A stretch of DNA of 64,000 nucleotides from Candidatus Blautia intestinigallinarum (GTDB taxonomy: Bacteria; Bacillota; Clostridia; Lachnospirales; Lachnospiraceae), in NCBI GenBank assembly GCA_019112635.1, contig DXIX01000023.1, forward strand, positions 1-64,000. Reading direction: 5' to 3'. Both the position numbers and the translations under genes were made by a program. The notes under the pieces are model-generated. The model did not search any database and was not told where the DNA came from. It saw only the letters and a program-made list of their open reading frames with translations. Position 1 is the first letter of the stretch; every line of letters begins with the position of its first letter. This document shows positions 26,237-35,507 of the stretch, piece after piece.

Positions 26237-28355
26237 TCTTTTCCTTTTCTTTTTGATATTTTACAATCAGTGCGTCCACGGCACAGACTCCCTGTCCTTT
26301 TGGGTATACAAAGACTGGATTCAGATCCATTTCTTTAATCTCATCTTTGTGTTCCGCTGCGTAATCCGATATTTTTACCATAAGATTTTTCAGGGCTTCC
26401 AGGTCACAGAGGGAAGAGCCGCGGTATCCGGCCAGCAAAGGATAAGCACGGAGTTTTTCTAGCATGGTTCCGGCTTCCTGCCGATTTACTGGGATGGGAT
26501 AGAGGGAGACATCTTTGAAGATTTCCACATAGATGCCACCCAGTCCTACAAGAAGCATCGGTCCGAATTGTTTGTCGTTGGTAATTCCGATGATCATTTC
26601 CACACCAGAAGGAACCATCTCCTGAACTAAAATCCCATCCGTAGCAGCATTTGGTAATTTTTTCTTTACATTGGAGAGAATCTCTTCATATGCAGCTGCT
26701 GCCTCCGTTATGTTTTGAATATTCAGCTTCACTCCACCGGCTTCTGTTTTGTGAAGAATTTCGTTGGAATTGATTTTCAGTACTACCGGGTATTTCATAC
26801 CACTCAGGGCAGTCTGCAATTCTTCTTTGGATCTTACGACAGCCTGTGCCGGAACCGGAATTCCATATTGGATTAGTTCATTTTTACTGTCGAATTCAGA
26901 CAGCGCATAGGCGGTTTCATCAGAGCTGTGGTTTTTGGGGACACAGTCCGCAAAGCTTTTCAGTGTATATTGATATTCGCCGAATTCCGCGATTTTTCGA
27001 AGACAGCGGAATGCTGTTTCCATGGAGGACATCATGGGGATACCGGCGTCTTCCAGGACTCTTCGGCTGGCTCTGTGGCGGTAGTCCTCCAGAGAAGGTA
27101 TGGCAAAGACCGGTTTTGTGACGATTCCTTCCCGTACCGCTTTGGCCATGGCCAGACACAGTTCATAGTTGGTTTCATCTTTCTTCCGTTCAATGTTTGC
27201 GCCCACTGTGATCCCGGCCACAGCAGGGTCGTCATTGAAAGCTTTCAGAAGTCCGATGGTTCTGGGTTCATCTCGGAACAGAGCGGTTGTGGCGTCTAGA
27301 GGATTTTTCGCCGTGGCAAAAGCGGGAATAAATTTTTGAATGTTTTTCTTTGTCTCGTCAGAGAGTTCCGCAAGATTGGCGCCCATGGCTTCGGCCACAT
27401 CCGCGCTTACAGTACTCTCGCCGCCGGAGAAGCTGATGACGCCATAGCTGTTGTGTTTCGGGAAATTTCCTCGGAGAACACAAAGGGCCTGGGACAAGCA
27501 CATGAATTCTTCAAAAGATTCTGCCACAATCACACCGTATTTTTCGAAAATACTGTCAAAAGCTTTGCTGGAGCCGGCCATACTTCCTGTGTGTGATGCG
27601 GCAGCAGCAGCGCCCCGTTCGGATTTGCCAGATTTTAAAATTACAATCGGTTTGTGAATCTTAGCTGCCCTCTCAAGAGATGCGAGGAAGCTTTTGGGAT
27701 TTCTTACGCCTTCCAGATAAAGTGCGATGACAGATACTTCCTCGTCGTCTATCATCAGGCTCAGGAAATCTTCCAGTGTGCAGATATTTCCATTTCCTGA
27801 GGAAACTGCATAGGAGATCGTAAAGAAATCGGTATTCAGAATCTGAGCGGATACGAAACCGCTTTGTGCGATAATCGCGATGCCGTGGGCAGGATCGTCC
27901 AGATCCCAGTAGGTGTGGCAGCCCCACATATTGATTTTGTCCACGTTGTTGATAAAACCCATACCATTGGGGCCTAATACAGCAATGTCATACTGGTGAG
28001 CGATTTCTTTTAATTCCTGTTCCAGCTGTCGGCCTTCCAAGGTGCCTTCTTCGGAGAAACCGCTGGCATAGACAATGGCGGCACCGATTCCTTTTTCACC
28101 GGCTTCTCTGAGCAGTCCCGCAATAGTCTTCGCCGGGGTACACAAAACTACACAGTCAACAACTTCCGGGAGGTCCGTAATTGTCGGATAACATTTTTTC
28201 CCTTCGAACTCGGTCCTTCTAGGATGTACAAAGTAAACATGATCACGAATTTTGCTGTTTAACGTGCCTTCTGCGGCGCTCTTTCCGAATCCGTGTTTGT
28301 CACTGACTCCGACCACTGCAATACTTTTGGGTTGGGTTAACTTTTTTAACTGCAT
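26226..28355 (-). CDS. NDP-forming acyl-CoA synthetase (fused alpha-beta), copy 1
   Basis: A 709-residue enzyme that turns acyl-CoA, ADP and phosphate into acid, CoA and ATP. Domains in order: CoA-binding Rossmann fold (1-130, SIAVVGVSD), succinyl-CoA-ligase-like domains with the candidate phosphohistidine H255 in SHTGSMAG (about 150-460), and a C-terminal ATP-grasp domain (about 490-705, VVLKINSNEILHKTEAGGV). The gene is preceded by and overlaps a 2-oxoacid oxidoreductase beta subunit by ten bases and is followed by an MFS carrier. A close paralogue lies at 31967-34066 in the opposite arm. The specific acyl group (branched, aryl or propionyl-like) cannot be deduced. Confidence 0.9.
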   Translation of the reverse strand: MQLKKLTQPKSIAVVGVSDKHGFGKSAAEGTLNSKIRDHVYFVHPRRTEFEGKKCYPTITDLPEVVDCVVLCTPAKTIAGLLREAGEKGIGAAIVYASGFSEEGTLEGRQLEQELKEIAHQYDIAVLGPNGMGFINNVDKINMWGCHTYWDLDDPAHGIAIIAQSGFVSAQILNTDFFTISYAVSSGNGNICTLEDFLSLMIDDEEVSVIALYLEGVRNPKSFLASLERAAKIHKPIVILKSGKSERGAAAAASHTGSMAGSSKAFDSIFEKYGVIVAESFEEFMCLSQALCVLRGNFPKHNSYGVISFSGGESTVSADVAEAMGANLAELSDETKKNIQKFIPAFATAKNPLDATTALFRDEPRTIGLLKAFNDDPAVAGITVGANIERKKDETNYELCLAMAKAVREGIVTKPVFAIPSLEDYRHRASRRVLEDAGIPMMSSMETAFRCLRKIAEFGEYQYTLKSFADCVPKNHSSDETAYALSEFDSKNELIQYGIPVPAQAVVRSKEELQTALSGMKYPVVLKINSNEILHKTEAGGVKLNIQNITEAAAAYEEILSNVKKKLPNAATDGILVQEMVPSGVEMIIGITNDKQFGPMLLVGLGGIYVEIFKDVSLYPIPVNRQEAGTMLEKLRAYPLLAGYRGSSLCDLEALKNLMVKISDYAAEHKDEIKEMDLNPVFVYPKGQGVCAVDALIVKYQKEKEKNDD

Positions 28356-29098
28356 TCGTTTTCACTTCCTTTTTTATTTTTCAATTCTCCCAAAGGAAAA
28401 TAAGGAACGATTTCATCGTTCATCCATTGAGATGAGCTTAACACATTTTTTTTCCAGTTTGTAGGACAGGGTGCCAGAATTTCGACAAGAGAATAGCCTT
28501 CTCCAAAGAGCTGTGTTTCAATAGCACGTTTGATGTATTTCTGAAGCTGACGAATTGCTTTGGCATTATGAACGGATCCCCTTGCCACATAAGCCACATT
28601 TTCAAATGTGGAAACGATTTCTGGAACTTTGATGGGAAATCCGGTTTTCTTCGGATCACGGCCCTGAGGGCTTGTGGTGGTAATCTGACCTGGCATAGTG
28701 GTCCAGGACATCTGTCCGCCGGTCATGGCAAAATTGTTGTTATTTACCACAAATACAGTAATCGGTGTATTGCGGTAGGCAGCATTGAGGGTCTCGGCAA
28801 GCCCAATCACATAGGCGTCTCCGTCACCCTGATAAGAGATCGAAAGCAGATCAGGGCGGGCAACTTTCACGCCGGTTGCGCAGGCAGATCCTCTTCCGTG
28901 GGCTGCCTGAAGCATATCACCGCTCCAGTATCTGGACATATTCCAGGAACATCCCACGCCCAGAGTTAAGATAGTCTTTTTTTCGTATCCGATTTCCTCT
29001 AACGTTTCAGCGATAAGTCGATTAATAATTCCATGACCGCACCCAGGACAAAAAGAGTGTGGTTTTTGTGCAAGTTTTGGTATGATCTTTTCTTTCAT
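28346..29098 (-). CDS. 2-oxoacid:ferredoxin oxidoreductase beta subunit (TPP-binding), second copy
   Basis: A 250-residue subunit carrying thiamine diphosphate and a [4Fe-4S] cluster. The cluster cysteines are C17 and C20 (CPGCGHG), C50 (GVGCS) and C211 (APCPTNW). The TPP motif runs from GDGD (91-94) to the NNNN near 119-122. The start at 29098 follows AAAGGAGA. No alpha, gamma or delta subunit accompanies it on this strand; the complete set lies across the divergent promoter. Its middle is almost identical to the other beta subunit (30681-31418), while the stretch from 51 to 70 differs. Confidence 0.9.
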   Translation of the reverse strand: MKEKIIPKLAQKPHSFCPGCGHGIINRLIAETLEEIGYEKKTILTLGVGCSWNMSRYWSGDMLQAAHGRGSACATGVKVARPDLLSISYQGDGDAYVIGLAETLNAAYRNTPITVFVVNNNNFAMTGGQMSWTTMPGQITTTSPQGRDPKKTGFPIKVPEIVSTFENVAYVARGSVHNAKAIRQLQKYIKRAIETQLFGEGYSLVEILAPCPTNWKKNVLSSSQWMNDEIVPYFPLGELKNKKGSENECS

Positions 29099-29405
29099 TT
29101 TCTCTCCTTTCCCCAAATAGCAAATATGAAATGGTACAATAATTTCTATACAAAACAAAAATGAAAAAATAATTTCAGCAAAATGGTATCACCTATTAAT
29201 TGATTCGTCAATATCAAAAAAGAAATTTAATTTTTGGAAATTCGATAAAAAGAAATTCAAATTTCAAAAAAGTATTGACGCAGTGGAAAGTTGATGTTAC
29301 GATATGTATGAAAAAATAATTTCGCAAAAATAATATAAGTAAAATATTATATCTCAAAATAATATATTTCAAAATAATATATTTCAAATCAAAGGAGGGA
29401 TTTTC
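29099..29405. promoter_or_regulatory. Divergent promoter region of the 2-oxoacid oxidoreductase locus
   Basis: The region is AT-rich. For the plus arm TTGACG (29275-29280) and TACGAT (29298-29303) are 17 bases apart. The 16-mer ATGAAAAAATAATTTC occurs identically at 29161-29176 and 29308-29323, one copy near each arm, and a 15-mer AAAATAATATATTTC is repeated in tandem at 29356-29370 and 29371-29385 just ahead of the first plus-strand ribosome binding site. These repeats are candidate operators for joint control. Confidence 0.6.
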
Positions 29406-29624
29406 TTGGAAAAGTTACGGATGTATGTGGAGAAATGTAAAAGCTGCAGTTATTGTGTGATTTCATGTCCACAAAAAGCCCTGAAATTGTCAGGGAATCT
29501 GAATAAAGCCGGATATGATTATGTGGAATGCGATGACAGCAAATGTGTGAAATGCGGTATTTGCTATACCGTTTGCCCGGACATGGTATTTGAAATTATA
29601 AATGAACAGGAGGGATCAAAATGA
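29406..29624 (+). CDS. Ferredoxin-like delta subunit of a 2-oxoacid oxidoreductase
   Basis: A 72-residue two-cluster ferredoxin domain: CKSCSYCVISCP (11-22) and CVKCGICYTVCP (about 47-58) each supply ligands for [4Fe-4S]. It begins with TTG, seven bases after AGGAGG (29393-29398); the next ATG at 29421 is badly spaced and would cut into the fold. It passes electrons from the TPP subunit to free ferredoxin. It overlaps the alpha subunit gene by four bases. Confidence 0.9.
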   Translation: MEKLRMYVEKCKSCSYCVISCPQKALKLSGNLNKAGYDYVECDDSKCVKCGICYTVCPDMVFEIINEQEGSK

Positions 29625-30679
29625 AAAAAATGTGGAAAGGCAATCATGCGATTGCAGAAGCGGCCATGAGAGCAGGATGTCTCTTCTATGCAGGATATCC
29701 GATTACACCCCAGACAGAAGTAGGAGAGTATTTATCTGCAAGGATGCCGGAATTAGGAAGAACATTTCTTCAGGCAGAGAATGAGATGTCCGCAGTGTAT
29801 ATGATTTTTGGAGCGTATGCATGCGGAATGAGATCCATGACCAGTTCATCCGGCCCGGGATTTTCCCTGAAACAAGAAGGAATCGGCTATTTATGTGCGA
29901 ATAATCTTCCAGCCGTACTGGTAAATGTTCAGAGATGGGGGCCGGGACTTGGATCTCTGGATTCCTCCCAGACAGACTATCTTCGAGATACCAGAGGCGG
30001 AGGAAACGGAGACTACCGTGTGATTGTTCTTGCTCCCAACAGCATTCAGGAAACGATTGATCTGATATATAATGCCTGGGATTTGGCTGAAAAATACAGA
30101 AATCCTGTAGAGATTTTGTCGGAAGGTTCTTTGGGACAGATGATGGAGGCGGTGGAATTTCCGGAATTTAAAACAAGAGAAGAAGACCTGGGATGGACCT
30201 GGGATGGAACAGGGAGAGATCATAAGAAACTGGAAAGTTCTGCAAAACCGGCAGCTACCAAAGCCAAAATCGCATTGATGACGGAAAATGAACAGCGCTG
30301 GGAAAGTTTTCAGACAGAAGATGCGGAATACATTATCGTTGCTTTTGGCCTGCCATCCAGATCTGCCAAGAACGCAATAAAACAGATGAGAGCACGGGGA
30401 GAAAAGGTAGGGTTGATCCGCCCGATTTCCGTATGGCCATTCCCGTATAAAGCGTTTGAACAGGCAGCGGCAGCTTCTCCCAATTTAAAAGGCTTTATCT
30501 CTGTGGAATCTACAGATGCCGGGCAGCTGGTGGAAGATGTCGTGATTGCAGCAAAAAAAGCAAAATTAGGAATGCTTCCGGTTTATGGATTGTTCTCAGG
30601 ACAGCATATCCCAAAATCGAAAGAAGTGATAGAGTTCTACGAAAAAGTAAAGGACGGAACAGAAAAGGAGGTATTCTGA
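29621..30679 (+). CDS. 2-oxoacid:ferredoxin oxidoreductase alpha subunit
   Basis: A 352-residue subunit with the pyrimidine-binding TPP fold: YPITPQTE at 26-33, AENE at 52-55 and SSSGPGFSL at 74-82, followed by a transketolase-C-like domain. Gene order delta-alpha-beta-gamma matches the 2-ketoglutarate/2-ketoisovalerate type of complex rather than one-chain pyruvate:ferredoxin oxidoreductase. With a broad-range acyl-CoA synthetase downstream, the likely substrates are oxoacids from amino acids. Confidence 0.92.
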   Translation: MKKMWKGNHAIAEAAMRAGCLFYAGYPITPQTEVGEYLSARMPELGRTFLQAENEMSAVYMIFGAYACGMRSMTSSSGPGFSLKQEGIGYLCANNLPAVLVNVQRWGPGLGSLDSSQTDYLRDTRGGGNGDYRVIVLAPNSIQETIDLIYNAWDLAEKYRNPVEILSEGSLGQMMEAVEFPEFKTREEDLGWTWDGTGRDHKKLESSAKPAATKAKIALMTENEQRWESFQTEDAEYIIVAFGLPSRSAKNAIKQMRARGEKVGLIRPISVWPFPYKAFEQAAAASPNLKGFISVESTDAGQLVEDVVIAAKKAKLGMLPVYGLFSGQHIPKSKEVIEFYEKVKDGTEKEVF

Positions 30680-30680
30680 T

Positions 30681-31418
30681 ATGGCAGTTAGAATGATTCC
30701 AGAATTAGTCAGTCGTCCTCATGTATTTTGTCCAGGATGCGGTCACGGTATCATTAACCGCTTGATTGCTGAAGTAATTGAAGAGTTTGGATATCAGAAA
30801 AAAATGGTTTTGACGCTGGGAGTGGGATGCTCCTGTAACATGAATGATAACTGGAGCTGTGATGTCCTTCAGACGGCACACGGAAGAGCTGCAGCAAGCG
30901 CAACGGGAGTGAAAGTTGCAAAGCCGGAGCTTTTGTCCATTTCCTATCAGGGTGACGGAGACGCCTATGTAATTGGGCTTGCTGAGACACTCAATGCTGC
31001 CTATCGCAATACACCGATAACGGTATTCATTGTCAACAATAATAATTTTGCTATGACCGGCGGACAGATGTCCTGGACCACTATGCCAGGTCAGGTTACG
31101 GCAACCAGTCCGCAGGGGAGAGATCCGAAGAAAACCGGGTTTCCGATTAAAGTACCGGAGATTATCGCAGGGTTTGAGGGTGTGGCCTATGTGGCCAGAG
31201 GATCTGTACATAGCGTAAAGGAGATTCATCGACTGAAAAAGTATATTAGAAATGCGATTGAAGCACAGATAAACGGCGAGGGTTATTCTATGGTGGAGAT
31301 TTTAGCCCCATGTCCGACAAACTGGAAGCTGGATGTAAAGAAATCCATTCAGTGGATGGAAGAGGAAGTGGTTCCGTATTTCAAGTTGGGAGAATTGAGA
31401 GAAAGGAGTCCGAGATAG
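30681..31418 (+). CDS. 2-oxoacid:ferredoxin oxidoreductase beta subunit (TPP-binding), first copy
   Basis: A 245-residue partner of the alpha subunit. Cluster cysteines C17, C20, C50 and the late PCPTNW cysteine, and GDGD at 91-94, match the copy on the opposite strand position for position. It follows alpha by one base. AGGAGG stands before the ATG. This copy has additional cysteines near 52 and 60 (GCSCN, WSCD) that the other copy lacks. Confidence 0.93.
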   Translation: MAVRMIPELVSRPHVFCPGCGHGIINRLIAEVIEEFGYQKKMVLTLGVGCSCNMNDNWSCDVLQTAHGRAAASATGVKVAKPELLSISYQGDGDAYVIGLAETLNAAYRNTPITVFIVNNNNFAMTGGQMSWTTMPGQVTATSPQGRDPKKTGFPIKVPEIIAGFEGVAYVARGSVHSVKEIHRLKKYIRNAIEAQINGEGYSMVEILAPCPTNWKLDVKKSIQWMEEEVVPYFKLGELRERSPR

Positions 31419-31420
31419 GT

Positions 31421-31951
31421 ATGGAAATTGTTTTTGCAGGATTTGGAGGACAGGGTGTACTGACAGCTGGTCTGATCGTGTCAGAAATGGCTCTGGAAGA
31501 AGGAAAAAATGTAACATGGATGCCGGCATATGGACCAACAATGAGAGGTGGGAAAGCATACAGTGTGGTGAAATACAGTGATGATGAAATCGGATGTCCG
31601 GATATGGAAGATATCGATATTCTGGTTGCCATGAATGAGCCTTCCCTTGAATATACCAGTTTCCTGAAGGATGGAGGAACGGTTATTGTAAATACCGATA
31701 ACATCCCAGAGGATGTGGAGATTGACAGCAAATATCATGTTGTCAAACTGCCTTGTCTGGAGATGGCGCTGAATGTTAACAATAATAAGGGAACTACTAT
31801 TGTCGCTATTGGAGCAATGATCCATAAATGTGAACTGTTTTCCTGTGATTTATCGAAAAAAGTTCTTTATGAAATATTTGCGTCAAAGGGAAAAGAAAAA
31901 TATGCCGCAGGCAATGAAGCGGCTCTTATGGCAGGATGGAACGCAGTCTGA
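31421..31951 (+). CDS. 2-oxoacid:ferredoxin oxidoreductase gamma subunit
   Basis: A 176-residue subunit with GFGGQGV (7-13) and PAYGPTMRGG (35-44), which contribute to the CoA and interface regions. The ATG at 31421 follows GAAAGGAG; the frame is open further upstream over the beta gene's end, but family alignments start here. With the three preceding genes it completes one oxidoreductase. Confidence 0.92.
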   Translation: MEIVFAGFGGQGVLTAGLIVSEMALEEGKNVTWMPAYGPTMRGGKAYSVVKYSDDEIGCPDMEDIDILVAMNEPSLEYTSFLKDGGTVIVNTDNIPEDVEIDSKYHVVKLPCLEMALNVNNNKGTTIVAIGAMIHKCELFSCDLSKKVLYEIFASKGKEKYAAGNEAALMAGWNAV

Positions 31952-31966
31952 AAATGGAGGTGAAAT

Positions 31967-34066
31967 ATGGATCTGAAAAAACTGTTAAAACCAGAAAGTA
32001 TAGCGGTTGTCGGTGTGAGCGACAGGGGATTTGGCCGCTGTGCTGCGAACGGTGCGTTGGAGAGCAGCATTTCAGATAATGTGTATTTTGTCCATACCAG
32101 AAGAAGTGAATTAAACAGAAAAAAATGTTATCCATCTATTACTGCAATACCGGATTGTGTGGATTGTGTTGTTTTGTGTACGCCGGCGAAGACCATCGCG
32201 GGACTTCTCAGAGAAGCCGGCGAAAAAGGAATCCAAGCGGCTGTTATCTATGCCAGCGGTTTTGCGGAAGAAGGAACCGAGGAAGGGAAAGCACTGGAAG
32301 CGGAAATAAAAGCGATTGCAGACCAATATGACATGGCCGTGCTTGGTCCCAACTGTATGGGGATTATCAATAATCGGCAAAGAGTAAATATGTGGGGCGG
32401 TAATGTGAGTTTATCACAGAATTCTTTCTCAGGAATCGGAATTGTTGCTCAAAGCGGGTTTGTCTGTTCTGAGATTCTGTCGACCGGATATTTCTCGATT
32501 TCCTATGCGGTTTCTTCTGGTAATGGGAATATCTGTACGCTGGAGGATTTCCTGGATTTTATGGTTGAGGATGAAGAGGTGTCGGTTGTTGCTCTCTATC
32601 TGGAAGGCGTGAGAAACCCGGCGAATTTTCTGTATTCCATAAAAAAAGCAGCAAAGAAACACAAACCAGTTGTTGTAATGAAAACAGGAAGGACAGAGAA
32701 AGGAGCTGCAGCAGCAGCTTCCCATACGGGGAGTATGGCAGGTTCCAGCAAAACTTTTGCCAGCATTTTCCGGAAATATGGAGTTATCGAGACCACTACG
32801 TTTGAAGAATTTGTCTGCATGACACAGGCTCTGTGTGTTTTAAAAGGAAATTATCCAGGAAAGGGAGGCTATGGTATGATCAGTCTTTCTGGAGGAGAAA
32901 GTACACAGAGCGCAGATCTTGCCATTGAATCGGGGGTGGCATTGGCAGATCTGACAGAAGAGACGCAAAAGGCAGTAAAGAATTTTATTCCTGCCTTTGC
33001 GTCTGTAAAAAATCCTCTGGACGCCACCACTGCATTGTTTGGTGATGAAGAGAGAACCATCGGTCTTTTAAAAGCATTTAATGATGATCCGGGAGTTTGC
33101 GCAATTACCGTTGGTGCTAACGTAAAATATAAGATGAACCCAACCATGAAAACCTTGTGTGATGCTATGGCAAAAGCTGTAAAAGAAGGAGTAGTGACGA
33201 AACCGATTTTTGCGATTCCTTCTCTGGAAAATTATCGTCATCAGGAGACCAGGGAAATTCTGGAAGAGGCGGGCGTTCCGCTGATGTCTTCTATGGAGAC
33301 GGCTTTCCGTTGTCTGAGAAAAATAAAAGAATTTGGCGAATATCAAAGTGCCGAGAGAATGTTGACGGCATGCATTCCGGTGCAGACAGGATGTTCAGCA
33401 ACTGCTTTATCTGAGTATGACAGCAAAAACGAGTTAAAACGATATGGCGTTCCGGTTCCGGTGCAGGCAATCGTACGATCGGAGAAAGAGTTGGAGAAGG
33501 TTCTTTTGAATATGCGATTCCCTGTGGTATTGAAAATTAATTCGGATGAGATTCTTCACAAAACAGAAGCTGGCGGAGTGAAGCTGAATATTCAAAGCAT
33601 AACTGAGGCAGCGGCCGCATATGAAGAGATTCTTTCCAATGTAAAGAAAAAAGTTCCCAATGCTGCTACAGACGGAATTTTGGTACAGGAGATGGCAGAC
33701 CCTGGAGTAGAAATGATCATTGGCATTACTAATGACCGGCAGTTCGGTCCCATGCTTTTGGTGGGACTGGGTGGAATTTATGTGGAAATCTTTCAGGATA
33801 TCTCCCTGTATCCGGCGCCAGTGAATAAAAAAGAAGCAGGACAGATGCTGAGAGAGTTGAAGGCATATAAACTGTTAACCGGTTACCGGGGAACTGCACC
33901 GTGTGATCTTGACGCATTGGAAGATATGATTGTGAAAATATCACAATACGCGGCAGAACACAAAGATCATTTAAAAGAGATGGATCTAAATCCTGTATTT
34001 GTGTATCCAAAAGGACAGGGCGTCTGCGCAGTGGATGCGCTGATCGTTCAATATAATCATTCATAA
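31967..34066 (+). CDS. NDP-forming acyl-CoA synthetase (fused alpha-beta), copy 2
   Basis: A 699-residue paralogue of the gene at 26226-28355, with the same order: CoA-binding domain (1-130), ligase domains with candidate phosphohistidine H253 in SHTGSMAG, and ATP-grasp domain (about 480-695). It lies 15 bases after the gamma subunit with GGAGG before the ATG. It probably conserves the thioester made by the oxidoreductase as ATP. The two copies are nearly alike in the ATP-grasp part and differ more in the middle, which may set acyl preference. Confidence 0.92.
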   Translation: MDLKKLLKPESIAVVGVSDRGFGRCAANGALESSISDNVYFVHTRRSELNRKKCYPSITAIPDCVDCVVLCTPAKTIAGLLREAGEKGIQAAVIYASGFAEEGTEEGKALEAEIKAIADQYDMAVLGPNCMGIINNRQRVNMWGGNVSLSQNSFSGIGIVAQSGFVCSEILSTGYFSISYAVSSGNGNICTLEDFLDFMVEDEEVSVVALYLEGVRNPANFLYSIKKAAKKHKPVVVMKTGRTEKGAAAAASHTGSMAGSSKTFASIFRKYGVIETTTFEEFVCMTQALCVLKGNYPGKGGYGMISLSGGESTQSADLAIESGVALADLTEETQKAVKNFIPAFASVKNPLDATTALFGDEERTIGLLKAFNDDPGVCAITVGANVKYKMNPTMKTLCDAMAKAVKEGVVTKPIFAIPSLENYRHQETREILEEAGVPLMSSMETAFRCLRKIKEFGEYQSAERMLTACIPVQTGCSATALSEYDSKNELKRYGVPVPVQAIVRSEKELEKVLLNMRFPVVLKINSDEILHKTEAGGVKLNIQSITEAAAAYEEILSNVKKKVPNAATDGILVQEMADPGVEMIIGITNDRQFGPMLLVGLGGIYVEIFQDISLYPAPVNKKEAGQMLRELKAYKLLTGYRGTAPCDLDALEDMIVKISQYAAEHKDHLKEMDLNPVFVYPKGQGVCAVDALIVQYNHS

Positions 34067-34088
34067 ATTTCAAAGGAGGGGAAAGAGA

Positions 34089-35360
34089 ATGAGTATCAAA
34101 AGCATGGCGGCGGCACATTCGGCCGGAAAGGGACATTCTGATGTGAATTTCAGTGCTGCGACGGAAGCCAGGACGGCACTGGTTCAGTTTGGAAAGGATA
34201 ACATTGTGGATGCGACGCTGGGCGTTGTAAAAAACGAGGAAGCGGATTTCGCGACACTTCCAACGGTGGAAAAATGTTACCGTAATATGCCGGGCAATGA
34301 ATTAATGGACTATGCGCCGATCTCCGGACTGGATGATTTCTTAAGCGGTGCAGTGGATTTTGTCTTCCAGGGACACCAGCCAAAAGGGACGCAGACCGCT
34401 GCGATTGCGACACCTGGCGGGACAGGGGCAATTCATCATGTAATCTACAATTACGTAGATAAAGGGGATAAGTTTCTGATTCCTTATCTGCATTGGGATC
34501 CCTATACGGAAATGGGGATTGAGATGGGAGATGTGGCAGAACGCTATCATATGTTTGGTCCGGATAATCAGTTTTCCCTTGAGGATTTGAAAGAAAAGGC
34601 GTAAGAGGCTTTGAAGACACAAAAGAATCTTCTGACCATTTTCAATACGCCTGCACACAATCCGTCCGGTTATACCATGTCCAATGAAGACTGGAAAGAG
34701 ATTACAGATTTTTTCCGTGACTGTGCGGAAGATAAAAGCAAAAGAATTATCGTACTTTGGGACATGGCTTATACGGATTATGCCGGTGATAAAGATGAGG
34801 TTCGGGATTTTCTGAAATATTTCGATGATATGCCGGAAAATATGCTGCTTCTGGTTGCATTCAGTATGTCAAAATCTTTCCTGATTTATGGAATGAGATC
34901 AGGTGCGCTGATCTGTGTGTCAACCGTTCCTGAAGTGGTGGATGAGTTTAAAACTATGAATGCGTTTTCCAACCGTGCCACCTGGTCCAACGGTTCCAGA
35001 GGTGCGCAGAAGCTTCTGGCGATGACTATGGCAGATTCGCAGCTGAAGGCAGCGATTGATAAAGAAAGAGAGTATTATAAATCTCTGATTGAGAAAAGGG
35101 CTCAGATTTTCCTGGAAGAGGCCAAAGAGGTTGAACTTCGGATTCTGCCTTATAAAGCAGGATTTTTTATTACCGTTCCTGCCAAAGATACGGTTGGCCT
35201 TTCGCAGAAACTGATTGAGAGGAAGATTTATACCATACCATTAAATGATGGTCTTCGTTTTGCAATCAGTGCAGTTCCGACAGGCAAAATTTCTGGATTG
35301 GCTAAAGCGGTCAAGGAAGTATTTGCAGGACATGAGCCGGATCCTGATGCAAAATTTTAG
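34089..35360 (+). pseudogene. PLP-dependent aminotransferase (class I/II) interrupted by an in-frame stop
   Basis: One frame encodes a full fold-type I aminotransferase of about 422 residues, but codon 172 is TAA (34602-34604), splitting LEDLKEKA from EALKTQKN. The first part carries the TPGGTGAIH phosphate-binding region; the second holds the WDMAYTDY aspartate/tyrosine pair and the catalytic lysine in FSMSKSF. No frame change is needed, so a single substitution explains the damage. A second polypeptide would have to begin at a TTG (34611) with no clear ribosome site and would lack the N-terminal half. In its place after the acyl-CoA synthetase, the intact gene would make the 2-oxoacid substrate from an amino acid. 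Confidence 0.85.
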
Positions 35361-35507
35361 TGTAACCGCAAACATGTAATGTGCAGAAGAGAAGCAGATA
35401 CATAATGCCCTCTGGATGAATTCCAATGTTTGTGCTTTTTTCTGCAAGAGGGAACACGCTAATTCTGTAATAAAGGTGTTACAGTCAGCTTTATGAGAGG
35501 TAGTAAT

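Noticed and set aside
29356-29385. CRISPR-like array
   Set aside because: There are only two adjacent 15-base copies without spacers; this is a short tandem repeat in a promoter region.
34602-34604. Recoding of the TAA stop in the aminotransferase
   Set aside because: TAA is not a known selenocysteine or pyrrolysine codon, and no stimulatory structure was seen; a plain nonsense mutation is simpler.
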